A DNA stretch of 64,000 bases from Marinobacter oulmenensis (GTDB lineage: Bacteria > Pseudomonadota > Gammaproteobacteria > Pseudomonadales > Oleiphilaceae): assembly GCF_014201735.1 (NCBI RefSeq), contig NZ_JACHFE010000008.1, positions 116,487 to 180,486 of the forward strand. Direction: 5' to 3'. Numbering within the stretch: the first letter of the stretch is position 1; each line of letters opens with the position of its first letter. The position numbers were made by a program, and so were the translations under genes. This document shows positions 49,133 through 56,857 of the stretch, in pieces. The notes beneath the pieces were generated by a model, which was not told the origin of the DNA, made no database searches, and worked only from the letters and a program-made list of their open reading frames with translations.

Positions 49133-50077
49133 ATGAATGCGCCTGGTCCTTCTTCTCTCACCCAAGCCCGGATTGACGATACGGGCGATGCCGGTACTCC
49201 GCCGGCCCGCGAACGCGGCCTGAAAGCACTCAGCACCTGGGCGCGCCAGCCGGGCTTTTTGCTGAGCCTGCCGGCGCTGGCCGTGTTCATTGCCGGGTTT
49301 ATCGGGCCGCTGGCCCTGGTGGTGCTGTACAGCGTGATGCCGGCCCGTTCGTTCGGCGTGGACAACCTGCCCACGCTGGAAAACTTCGTCACCATTTTTC
49401 AGGACAGCTATTACCTGTCGTTCGCCTGGTCCATCGGTCTGGCACTGGCCACGACGGTGATCCTGATGCTGATCTGCTGGCCGGTGGCCTATGGCCTGTC
49501 CCGGGTTTTCCGGCGGTCCATGATCCTGACGCTGCTGCTGGTACTGCCGCTGTTTGTGTCCGAGAACGTTCGGCTGTTCGGCTGGGTTCTGACCCTGCTG
49601 AATCACGGCATCCTGGATGGCTCCCTGCGGACCCTGTTCGGCTGGGAAGTGCCGGAGCTGCTGTACAACGTGCCGGTGACCATCCTCGGCATGGTCTACG
49701 TGTATCTGCCATTCATGCTGTTTCCGATGGCTCTGGGGGTGTCGATGATTCCCGAGTCCTGTCGTGAGGCGGCCTTCGACATGGGGGCTACCCGTAGCCA
49801 GGTGTTCCGTGAAGTGGAAATACCGCTGGCCATGCCCGGCATCCTGATCGGCGCGCTGCTCACCTTTGTGCTGGTTCTCGGTTCGATTTCCGAGGCCAAG
49901 ATCCTCGGTGGCCAGTCTGTGATCATGATCGCCCACGACATCGAAACCGCCTTTACCTATGCGCAGAACTGGCCGTTGGGCTCGGCACTGTCGACCCTGC
50001 TGATTCTGCTGACCGGGGTGCTGGTGATTGGCCTGCTGTCCAAGCTCAACCTCGACAAACTGCTGTCCCGCAAATAG
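49133..50077 (+). CDS. ABC transporter permease (PotB/PotH-like)
   Basis: This 314-aa permease has about six helices and the EAA loop ESCREAAFDMGATRSQVFREVEIP, the ATPase contact. The N-terminus is longer and polar (about 30 residues) before the first helix (FLLSLPALAVFIAGFIGPLA). It starts 12 bases after the ATPase stop and is followed at nine bases by the second permease. Confidence 0.93.
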   Translation: MNAPGPSSLTQARIDDTGDAGTPPARERGLKALSTWARQPGFLLSLPALAVFIAGFIGPLALVVLYSVMPARSFGVDNLPTLENFVTIFQDSYYLSFAWSIGLALATTVILMLICWPVAYGLSRVFRRSMILTLLLVLPLFVSENVRLFGWVLTLLNHGILDGSLRTLFGWEVPELLYNVPVTILGMVYVYLPFMLFPMALGVSMIPESCREAAFDMGATRSQVFREVEIPLAMPGILIGALLTFVLVLGSISEAKILGGQSVIMIAHDIETAFTYAQNWPLGSALSTLLILLTGVLVIGLLSKLNLDKLLSRK

Positions 50078-50086
50078 GAGTCCGTC

Positions 50087-50893
50087 ATGGATACACCATC
50101 AAGTGCTTTCGGAAGCCGGGCCAGCGAACGTGCCATGAGGATCTGGACCCTGGTCGTCCTCGCCTTCATCTACCTGCCCATGGTGGCGGTGGTGCTGGCT
50201 TCCCTGTCCAAGATCCGGTTCTTCATGTTCCCGATCAAGTCCTGGTCTCTGGAGTGGTATGGCTCGGTTCTCGGTTCCATCGAGATCCGGGACTACCTCT
50301 GGACCTCTGTGCTCATTGCGGCGCTGGTCACGCTGATCTCGGTGTTGCTGGCCATTGCCGGCGCACTGGCCTTTGCCCGCTATGACTGGAAGGGACGAAC
50401 CCTGTACCAGAAGCTCATTCTGCTGCCGATCTTCTTCCCCCAGGCGGTGCTCGGGCTGGCCATCCTGTTGTGGTCCTCGGCCTGGGACATTGCCCCCGGC
50501 TGGGAGCTGGCGGTGTTCGCTCACCTGGTCTGGATCGTGCCGGTGGTCACGCTGGTGATCAGCATTCAGGTCTATGGCTTTGACCCGGCGGTGGAGGAGG
50601 CGGCGTTCGACCTGGGCGCTTCCCGCTGGCAGGTGTTCAAAGAGATCACTCTGCCCATTCTGTGGCCCGGTATCTTCTCCGGTGCCCTGTTCGCGTTCCT
50701 GCTGTCTTGGGGCAACTTTCCGCTTTCAACCTTCACCACGGGCGCCGAGCAGACCATTCCGGAATGGCTCTACGCCAAGATGGTGGCCGGTTATACGCCC
50801 CAGGTTCCGGCACTGGGCACACTGACCACGCTGCTGGCCGGGATTCTGCTGCTGGGCGGGTACTGGCTCGGAACCCGCGGCCGCAAGCAGTAA
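50087..50893 (+). CDS. ABC transporter permease (PotC/PotI-like)
   Basis: This 268-aa permease has six predicted helices and the EAA loop VEEAAFDLGASRWQVFKEITLP. The motif LYQKLILLPIFFPQAVLGLA is typical of polyamine-type PotC. It completes the transporter of binding protein, ATPase and two permeases. A TAGGAG ribosome binding site precedes its ATG at 50087. The kinase gene follows at 17 bases. Confidence 0.93.
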   Translation: MDTPSSAFGSRASERAMRIWTLVVLAFIYLPMVAVVLASLSKIRFFMFPIKSWSLEWYGSVLGSIEIRDYLWTSVLIAALVTLISVLLAIAGALAFARYDWKGRTLYQKLILLPIFFPQAVLGLAILLWSSAWDIAPGWELAVFAHLVWIVPVVTLVISIQVYGFDPAVEEAAFDLGASRWQVFKEITLPILWPGIFSGALFAFLLSWGNFPLSTFTTGAEQTIPEWLYAKMVAGYTPQVPALGTLTTLLAGILLLGGYWLGTRGRKQ

Positions 50894-50910
50894 TCAGGGA
50901 GACAGTCACT

Positions 50911-51951
50911 ATGAATGCCAATGCACAATTCGACGAGCTGCCCAGGGACGATCAGCTCTATATCATCGAGGGAATTGCCAGGCAGGCCCTGCCCGAATGG
51001 GGCCTGCCGGTGGACTCTCCCATGACCCTGCTGAGTCTGTCAGAGAACGCCACCTACCGGGTGGACGCCGCAGACCGGCGGGAGCCGCTGGTGCTTCGCG
51101 TGCACCGGCCGGGTTATCACAGCCGCAACGCCATTGATACCGAACTGGCGTGGATGGCGGCCCTGCAAAAAGACATGGGCATCAAAACACCGCAGGCCAT
51201 TCCGACTCTGGAGGGTGAATACGTGGTGTCCGGCGAAAGCCGGTATGGCCCGGACAGCCAGTCGAGGTTTGTTGATCTGTTCGAGTTCATCGAAGGCGAT
51301 GCACCGGACGAATCGGAACTGCTGGCGCCCTTTGAACGACTGGGTCGGATGACCGCCCAGTTGCATCTGCACGCCCGGGACTGGCAGCGCCCGCCGTATT
51401 TTGAGCGCCTGGTCTGGGATTACGACGGCTGCCTGGGCGCGGTGAAGAACTGGGGCGACTGGCGGGAAGCGCCGGGCCTGGATGCCGATGACATCCAGCT
51501 GCTCGATCAGGCCCAGGAAACCCTCCGCCGCCGGCTGGAAGCCTTTGGCAAAGGGCCGGATCGTTTCGGCCTGATCCACTCTGACCTGCGACTGGCCAAC
51601 CTGCTGGAGAACGGTGGTGAGACCCGGGTGATTGATTTTGACGACTGCGGCCTGGGCTGGTTCCTGTACGACCTGGCCTCGGCCCTGAGCTTCATCGAGA
51701 CCCGGCCCGATATCCCGGATTTGGTCAGTGCCTGGCTGTCCGGTTACCGGTCCGTGGCCGACCTCTCCGGGGAGGAGGAAGCCGAAATCCCCACGTTCAT
51801 TCTGTTGCGGCGCATGACCCTGCTGGCCTGGGTCGGATCCCACCCCACAGCCGACATGGCGGTGGAGCAGGGTGAATCCTTTGCAGCCGATACCGTAGCC
51901 CTGGCCCGTGCCTATCTGTCGAAACCGGACGGGTCCCCCAACACACTGTGA
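50911..51951 (+). CDS. APH-fold kinase, candidate amino-alcohol kinase
   Basis: This 346-aa protein belongs to the APH/choline kinase superfamily. The catalytic loop is HSDLRLANLL (His223, Asp225, Asn230), and the metal motif is DFDDCG (Asp242, Asp244/245). The N-lobe reads LVLRVHRPGY, with Arg63 where many relatives have the ATP-binding Lys. The nearest described functional relatives are ethanolamine and hydroxylysine kinases. With a class III PLP enzyme next door, ATP-dependent phosphorylation of ethanolamine or 1-amino-2-propanol is inferred. ATG 50911 has GGGAGA upstream. Confidence 0.75.
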   Translation: MNANAQFDELPRDDQLYIIEGIARQALPEWGLPVDSPMTLLSLSENATYRVDAADRREPLVLRVHRPGYHSRNAIDTELAWMAALQKDMGIKTPQAIPTLEGEYVVSGESRYGPDSQSRFVDLFEFIEGDAPDESELLAPFERLGRMTAQLHLHARDWQRPPYFERLVWDYDGCLGAVKNWGDWREAPGLDADDIQLLDQAQETLRRRLEAFGKGPDRFGLIHSDLRLANLLENGGETRVIDFDDCGLGWFLYDLASALSFIETRPDIPDLVSAWLSGYRSVADLSGEEEAEIPTFILLRRMTLLAWVGSHPTADMAVEQGESFAADTVALARAYLSKPDGSPNTL

Positions 51952-51959
51952 GGCAATTC

Positions 51960-53228
51960 ATGACATCCGAAAAGAAAGCCGCCTTCCTAGAGCGCACCAA
52001 ACAGGTATGGAACCCGGGCAAAACCCAGGACTGGCAGGACCGGGGCGTCGATATTGTGATCGACCGGAGGGAAGGGTACTGCTTCTGGGATCTGGACGGG
52101 GCAAGACTGATCAACATGCACCTGAATGGCGGTGTCTATAACCTGGGCCACCGCAACCCTGAAGTGATCGAAGCGGTCACAGAAGCCATGCAGTATTTTG
52201 ACATCGGCAACCACCATTTCCCGGCGATCAAGCGCACCGAACTGGCGGAAAAACTGCTGGAAACGGCGCCGGATGGGCTCAGGTACGCCATCTTCGCCAG
52301 CGGCGGCGGCGAGGCGATTGATATAGCCCTGAAGTCCGCCCGCCACGCCACCGGGCGCAAGAAAATCGTCTCCCTGGAGAACTGCTACCACGGCCATACC
52401 GGGCTAGCGGTCAAAGCCGGTGCGCCCCGGTTTGCAGACCTTTTCCTGTGTGAGCCGGACGCCGACGAATTCTGCCAGGTGCCGTTCAACGACCTGGCCG
52501 CCATGGAAGAGGCCCTCCGGGGCGAAGACGTGGCCTGCGTCATCATGGAGACCATTCCGGCCACTTACGGGTTCCCGATGCCGGAGCCGGAATACCTGCA
52601 GGGCGTGAAGGCCCTGTGTGAGCGGTACGGTGCCCTCTACATCGCCGACGAGGTACAGACTGGCCTGATGCGCACCGGCACGCTCTGGGGCATTGACGGC
52701 TATGGCGTGACACCGGACCTGCTGGTGACCGGCAAGGGCCTGTCCGGCGGCATCTATCCGATTGCTGCTGTGCTTGTCTCGGAGCAGGCCGGTGCCTGGC
52801 TTCGGGAAGACGGCTGGGCGCACATGTCCACCTTTGGCGGTGCCGAAATCGGCTGTGCCGCCGCGCTGAAAGTCCTGGAAATCACCCAGCGGCCGGAGAC
52901 CGTGGCCCGTGTTGACCGGCTCAGCACCTTTTTCGCCAACGAACTGGCCCGGCTCAAGGGCAAGCACGAGGGCTTCCTGAAAGGTATTCGCCAGAACGGT
53001 CTGATCATTGGCCTGGAGTTTGAAGGGCCGAAAGGGGCCGAACCGGTTACCCGGGCCCTTTACGAAAACGGCGTCTGGGCCATCTTCTCCGCCCTGGACC
53101 CGTCGGTGCTGCAATTCAAACCGGGGCTGCTGATGAGCGACGAACTGGCCAGTGAGGTCATCGAACGCCTGGATCAGGCCATCGAGCAGGCCCGCGACGC
53201 CATAACCGAAACCACTTCCGAGGAATAA
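51960..53228 (+). CDS. class III PLP-dependent enzyme (aminotransferase / phospho-lyase)
   Basis: This 422-aa protein has class III aminotransferase landmarks: ASGGGEAIDIALKSARHATG, ENCYHGHTG, the cofactor Asp in YIADEVQTGLMRTG (Asp230) and the PLP Lys259 in LVTGKGLSGGIYP. In humans, AGXT2L1 and AGXT2L2 of this family are phospho-lyases of phosphoethanolamine and phosphohydroxylysine, partnered with APH-fold kinases. The same pairing here makes a phospho-lyase likely, but an ordinary aminotransferase cannot be excluded. ATG 51960 is decided by GAGG; a GTG at 51948 is possible. Confidence 0.78.
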   Translation: MTSEKKAAFLERTKQVWNPGKTQDWQDRGVDIVIDRREGYCFWDLDGARLINMHLNGGVYNLGHRNPEVIEAVTEAMQYFDIGNHHFPAIKRTELAEKLLETAPDGLRYAIFASGGGEAIDIALKSARHATGRKKIVSLENCYHGHTGLAVKAGAPRFADLFLCEPDADEFCQVPFNDLAAMEEALRGEDVACVIMETIPATYGFPMPEPEYLQGVKALCERYGALYIADEVQTGLMRTGTLWGIDGYGVTPDLLVTGKGLSGGIYPIAAVLVSEQAGAWLREDGWAHMSTFGGAEIGCAAALKVLEITQRPETVARVDRLSTFFANELARLKGKHEGFLKGIRQNGLIIGLEFEGPKGAEPVTRALYENGVWAIFSALDPSVLQFKPGLLMSDELASEVIERLDQAIEQARDAITETTSEE

Positions 53229-53231
53229 CCG

Positions 53232-54005
53232 ATGATTTCATCCATTGAAGGACTCTCCGTACTCGTCACCGGCAGCAGCAAAGGTATCGGCAAGGGCATA
53301 GCCACGTCGTTCGCCGCCTCCGGCGCCCGCGTGACGGTAGTCGCCCGCACCGAAGCGGCGGCAATGGCAACCGTTGAGGAAATCAAACAGGCCGGCGGCA
53401 CCGCCATCGCCTGTGCCGCTGATGTTACCAAACGGGACCAGATGGACGCGGCCGTCGCGGCCAGCGTTGAAGCCTTTGGTGGCCTGGACGTGCTCTGTGC
53501 CAACGCCGGGATTTTCCCTTCCGCCAGTCTGGAGGAAATGACCGAAGACCAGTGGGATGAAGTGCTGGACACCAACCTCAAGGGGACTTTCATCAGTGTC
53601 CAGGCGGCGCTGCCGGCGCTGAAGAAAAGCCAGGCCGGGCGCGTGGTGCTGACCTCCTCCATCACCGGCCCGATTACCGGTTTCCCCGGCTGGTCCCACT
53701 ATGGCGCCAGCAAGGCAGGCCAGCTAGGCTTTCTGCGTACAGCGGCGATTGAGCTGGGCAAATACCAGATCACCATCAACGCCGTGATGCCGGGCAACAT
53801 CATCACCGAAGGGCTGGAAGGCATGGGGCAGAACTATCTGGACCAGATGGCCGCCTCCATCCCCCTGAAGCGACTGGGGGATACCACCGACATCGCCTCG
53901 GCGGCCATGTTCTTTGCCTCCCGCGAGGCCGGTTATGTGACTGGCCAGACTATCGTGGTGGATGGCGGCCAGGTGCTGCCTGAATCGCTTGAAGCGATGG
54001 AATAA
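53232..54005 (+). CDS. short-chain dehydrogenase/reductase
   Basis: This 257-aa classical SDR has the NAD(P) motif [16 protein letters not shown] in CANAGIF, the catalytic Ser in [11 protein letters not shown] and Tyr/Lys in [10 protein letters not shown]. The C-terminus [18 protein letters not shown] is complete. Its substrate is unknown. In this operon it might oxidise an amino alcohol (such as 1-amino-2-propanol) or act on the aldehyde product. It begins three bases after the previous stop. Confidence 0.88.
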   Translation: MISSIEGLSVLVTGSSKGIGKGIATSFAASGARVTVVARTEAAAMATVEEIKQAGGTAIACAADVTKRDQMDAAVAASVEAFGGLDVLCANAGIFPSASLEEMTEDQWDEVLDTNLKGTFISVQAALPALKKSQAGRVVLTSSITGPITGFPGWSHYGASKAGQLGFLRTAAIELGKYQITINAVMPGNIITEGLEGMGQNYLDQMAASIPLKRLGDTTDIASAAMFFASREAGYVTGQTIVVDGGQVLPESLEAME

Positions 54006-54032
54006 ACCGAACCGACGCCAGGGGAGTTCAAC

Positions 54033-55442
54033 ATGGGTGGTTTTTCCCAGATAGCCGGTGGTGAGCGCTGGCATTTCGAGGATCTGAGATCACTGCTGGC
54101 CTGCGCCACGCCCCTGCGTTCCGGCGACTGTCTGGCCGGGGTGGCGGCCCGTTCCGAAACCGAGCGGGTCGCCGCCCAGATGGCCCTGGCGGAACTGCCG
54201 CTGAGCCACTTTCTCCAGGAGGCCGTCATCCCCTACGAGGAGGATGAGGTCACCCGCCTGATTGTGGATAGTCACGATGCTGCCGCGTTTGCCCCGGTCA
54301 GTCACCTGACCGTGGGCGATTTTCGCAACTGGCTTCTGAGTCACCAGGCCGACAGCCAGGCCCTGGCTTCGCTGGCTCCGGGCCTGACGCCGGAAATGGT
54401 GGCGGCGGTCTCCAAGATCATGCGGGTGCAGGACCTGATTCTGGTCGGCCGCAAGACCCGGGTCGAAACCGCTTTCCGCAACAGCATGGGCCAGGAAGGG
54501 CGCATGGCCACGCGTCTGCAGCCGAACAGCCCGACAGACAATGTCTCCGAGATCGCCGCCAGCGTGCTCGATGGCCTGCTGTACGGCAACGGCGATGCCA
54601 TGATCGGTATCAACCCGGTCTCCGACAACTTCGCGGCCATCGGGGACCTGCTGGACATGCTGGATTCAGTGATCCGGCAATACGACATTCCCACCCAGTC
54701 CTGCGTGCTGACGCACATCACCTCCACCATTGAACTGATTGAGCGGGGCAAGCCGGTGGACCTGGTGTTCCAGTCGATTGCAGGCACCGAAGCCGCCAAT
54801 CGTAGCTTTGGGGTCTCGCTGGACCTGCTTGAGCAGGGGTATCAGGCCGGGCTCAGCCTTAACCGCGGCACCCGGGGCCAGAACCTGATGTATTTTGAAA
54901 CCGGGCAGGGCAGCGCCCTGTCGGCGGATGCCCATCACGGTGCCGATCAGCAGACGCTCGAAGCCCGTGCCCATGCCGTGGCCCGTCGATATAACCCCTT
55001 CCTGGTCAATACCGTGGTGGGCTTTATCGGCCCCGAATACCTCTATGACGGAAAACAGATTATCCGGGCCGGGCTGGAGGATCACTTCTGTGGCAAGTTA
55101 CTGGGTGTGCCCATGGGCTGTGACATCTGTTACACCAACCATGCCGAAGCCGACCAGGACGACATGGACGCCCTGCTGACCATGCTGGGCACGGCCGGGG
55201 TGAATTTCATCATGGGCATTCCCGGCGCTGACGACATCATGCTCAATTACCAGAGCACGTCGTTTCACGATGCGCTGTACCTGCGCAACCTGCTCGGCCT
55301 GCGGCCCACCCCGGAATTCGAACAATGGCTGCAGCGAATGGCCATTATGGATTCGGGGGCCGGTGCGCTGGCACCGGGCAGCCAGCTGCCGGAAGCCTTC
55401 GGAACGGCCATTGAATCCGCAATCGGAAAGGTGGACACATGA
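54033..55442 (+). CDS. eutB: ethanolamine ammonia-lyase large subunit EutB
   Basis: This 469-aa subunit of the adenosylcobalamin-dependent lyase converts ethanolamine to acetaldehyde and ammonia; it can also act on 2-aminopropanol-type substrates. Family blocks are present: DVFGDGNDAM-like LLYGNGDAMIGINPV, SQCVLTH-like TQSCVLTHITST, GLSLNRGTRGQNLMYFETGQGSALSADAHHGADQQTLE and PMGCDICYTNHAEADQDDMD. Length is slightly above E. coli EutB (453). The reactivase EutA is not in the window. It overlaps eutC by four bases. Confidence 0.97.
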   Translation: MGGFSQIAGGERWHFEDLRSLLACATPLRSGDCLAGVAARSETERVAAQMALAELPLSHFLQEAVIPYEEDEVTRLIVDSHDAAAFAPVSHLTVGDFRNWLLSHQADSQALASLAPGLTPEMVAAVSKIMRVQDLILVGRKTRVETAFRNSMGQEGRMATRLQPNSPTDNVSEIAASVLDGLLYGNGDAMIGINPVSDNFAAIGDLLDMLDSVIRQYDIPTQSCVLTHITSTIELIERGKPVDLVFQSIAGTEAANRSFGVSLDLLEQGYQAGLSLNRGTRGQNLMYFETGQGSALSADAHHGADQQTLEARAHAVARRYNPFLVNTVVGFIGPEYLYDGKQIIRAGLEDHFCGKLLGVPMGCDICYTNHAEADQDDMDALLTMLGTAGVNFIMGIPGADDIMLNYQSTSFHDALYLRNLLGLRPTPEFEQWLQRMAIMDSGAGALAPGSQLPEAFGTAIESAIGKVDT

Positions 55443-56260
55443 CAGACCCTGTGGAAAGGAATCCCGCCGTTGCTGACCCCTGGCAGGACCTCCGGCGCAT
55501 CACCCGCGCCCGCATCGCGCTGGGCCACGCCGGTGCCAGCCAGCCAACCCGGGCCCACCTGGAATTCCAGCTCGCCCATGCCAAGGCCCGGGATGCTGTG
55601 CATACCGCCCTGGACGGCGCGGCGCTGGTTGATGGCGTCGACCGCCTCGGAGTGCCCTGCTGTGAAGTGGAAAGCCAGGCGCCGGACCGGGTGACGTACC
55701 TGACCCGCCCGGATCTTGGCCGGCAACTGTCCGAGCGGTCCGTTGGCTGCCTCGAAAAGATGGGGGCGGGGCCGGATGCTCCGCCGCCGGATCTGGCCAT
55801 TGTGCTGGCGGATGGTCTGTCGGCGCGGGCCGTGCAGGATCATGGCCTGGCGATGCTGGAACGGTTATTGAAGGTGGCGGCGGACAACCACTGGTCGGTG
55901 GCACCGGTGGTGATCGCCAATCAGGCCCGGGTGGCCCTGGGTGATGACATCGGCGAAAGGCTCAATGCCCGACTGCTGGTGATGCTGATCGGCGAACGGC
56001 CGGGGCTCAGTTCCCCCGACAGCCTGGGAGCCTATCTGACCTACGCGCCCCGCCAGGGCCTGCACGACGACGCCCGCAACTGTATTTCCAATATCCGGCC
56101 GGAAGGTCTGGGGTACGGGGCGGCAGCGTTCCGGCTGGAAGCGTTAATGAAAGGTTCGATCAGCCGGCAGTTATCCGGTGTCAGCCTGAAAGACGATTCC
56201 GAGCCCATGGTGGTGGAGGAAGACAAGGCCAGGATCGGCAATTTTCTGACCGGCCAGTAA
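55439..56260 (+). CDS. eutC: ethanolamine ammonia-lyase small subunit EutC
   Basis: This 273-aa subunit completes the EutBC enzyme and its B12 site. Motifs are TRARIALGHAGASQPTRAHLEFQLAHAKARDAVH, SDRVTYL-like DRVTYLTRPDLGR, IVLADGLSARAVQDHG, GERPGLSSPDSLGAYLTY and NCISNIRPEGL. The ATG overlaps the eutB stop. The typical N-terminal shell-targeting peptide of carboxysome-like systems is not evident, in keeping with the lack of shell genes. It is followed by a terminator. Confidence 0.96.
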   Translation: MTDPVERNPAVADPWQDLRRITRARIALGHAGASQPTRAHLEFQLAHAKARDAVHTALDGAALVDGVDRLGVPCCEVESQAPDRVTYLTRPDLGRQLSERSVGCLEKMGAGPDAPPPDLAIVLADGLSARAVQDHGLAMLERLLKVAADNHWSVAPVVIANQARVALGDDIGERLNARLLVMLIGERPGLSSPDSLGAYLTYAPRQGLHDDARNCISNIRPEGLGYGAAAFRLEALMKGSISRQLSGVSLKDDSEPMVVEEDKARIGNFLTGQ

Positions 56261-56264
56261 CAGC

Positions 56265-56292
56265 AAAGCCGGCGCGAGGCCGGCTTTTATTT
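56265..56292 (+). terminator. intrinsic terminator after eutC
   Basis: AAAGCCGGC-GCGAG-GCCGGCTTT is a perfect 9-bp stem five bases after the eutC stop, followed by TATTT. On the plus strand it gives a mixed T-rich tail; on the minus strand, from the convergent csp gene, the tail is weak. It marks the end of the amino-alcohol operon. Confidence 0.8.
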
Positions 56293-56333
56293 CGGCTGCC
56301 CGTGAGGGGCATCCGACGGCTAACGACAACCCC

Positions 56334-56543
56334 TTACAGAGGCGTAACGTTCTCCGCCTGTGGGCCTTTCGGTCCCTGGGTTACGGTGAACTGCACCTGC
56401 TGGCCTTCAGCCAGAGTGCGGAAACCGCTTGCGTTGATTGCACTGTAGTGAACAAAAACGTCACTGCCGCCTTCCTGGGCGATGAAGCCAAAGCCCTTGG
56501 ATTCGTTGAACCACTTAACATGGCCGGTTTTGGTGTCGGACAT
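56334..56543 (-). CDS. CspA-type cold-shock protein
   Basis: This 69-aa single-domain RNA chaperone has KGFGFI (RNP1) and VFVHYS (RNP2). It is a CspA-type protein, unlike the 89-aa CspD-like one at 20 kb. The leader of about 150 nt and the strong promoter at 56700-56727 fit the CspA type, whose mRNA leader acts as a thermosensor. Which of several csp paralogues it represents cannot be told from sequence alone. Confidence 0.93.
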   Translation of the reverse strand: MSDTKTGHVKWFNESKGFGFIAQEGGSDVFVHYSAINASGFRTLAEGQQVQFTVTQGPKGPQAENVTPL

Positions 56544-56692
56544 CGATCTATCCTGTATCTGTATAACTGGAAACTGCCCTCACGGGACATGGTCTGCGCT
56601 GGAAGATCCGTAGAGTACTGAGGAAGGGCAACGAAGAGCCTGGGCAGGACGTTGTAACACATTCACAAAATACCGCTGCGGAAAGTCACAGC
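56544..56692 (-). promoter_or_regulatory. long 5' leader of the csp gene
   Basis: From the predicted transcript start near 56693 to the csp ATG there are about 150 nt. CspA-family messages of E. coli have a similar leader, which folds into a cold-responsive structure. No secondary structure was computed, and I do not see a clear cold box. Confidence 0.45.
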
Positions 56693-56699
56693 AATTTTC

Positions 56700-56727
56700 A
56701 GTATAGACCGGATGCGGGGACCGTCAA
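56700..56727 (-). promoter_or_regulatory. sigma-70 promoter of the csp gene
   Basis: On the minus strand, TTGACG (56722-56727; 5 of 6) and TATACT (56700-56705; 5 of 6) are separated by 16 bases. An AT-rich tract (caaaaaaaacaattg) lies just upstream and could serve as an UP element. The match is among the strongest in the window. Confidence 0.72.
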
Positions 56728-56800
56728 TTGTTTTTTTTGTGACCAATCGCCCGTTTTAAATAGCTAAAAAACAAGAACTTGTCATCACCCTGACACAAAG

Positions 56801-56828
56801 AGGCCGACTGCCTTTCGGCAGCCGGCCT
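56801..56828 (-). terminator. terminator hairpin after prpE
   Basis: AGGCCGACTGCC-TTTC-GGCAGCCGGCCT pairs over 12 bases with one mismatch. It lies 30 bases after the prpE stop. On the minus strand it is followed by CTTTGTGTC, which is a poor T-run, so strength is uncertain. Confidence 0.6.
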
Positions 56829-56857
56829 CCGGTTTTGTCGTGAAAGTAGGGTGCGAA

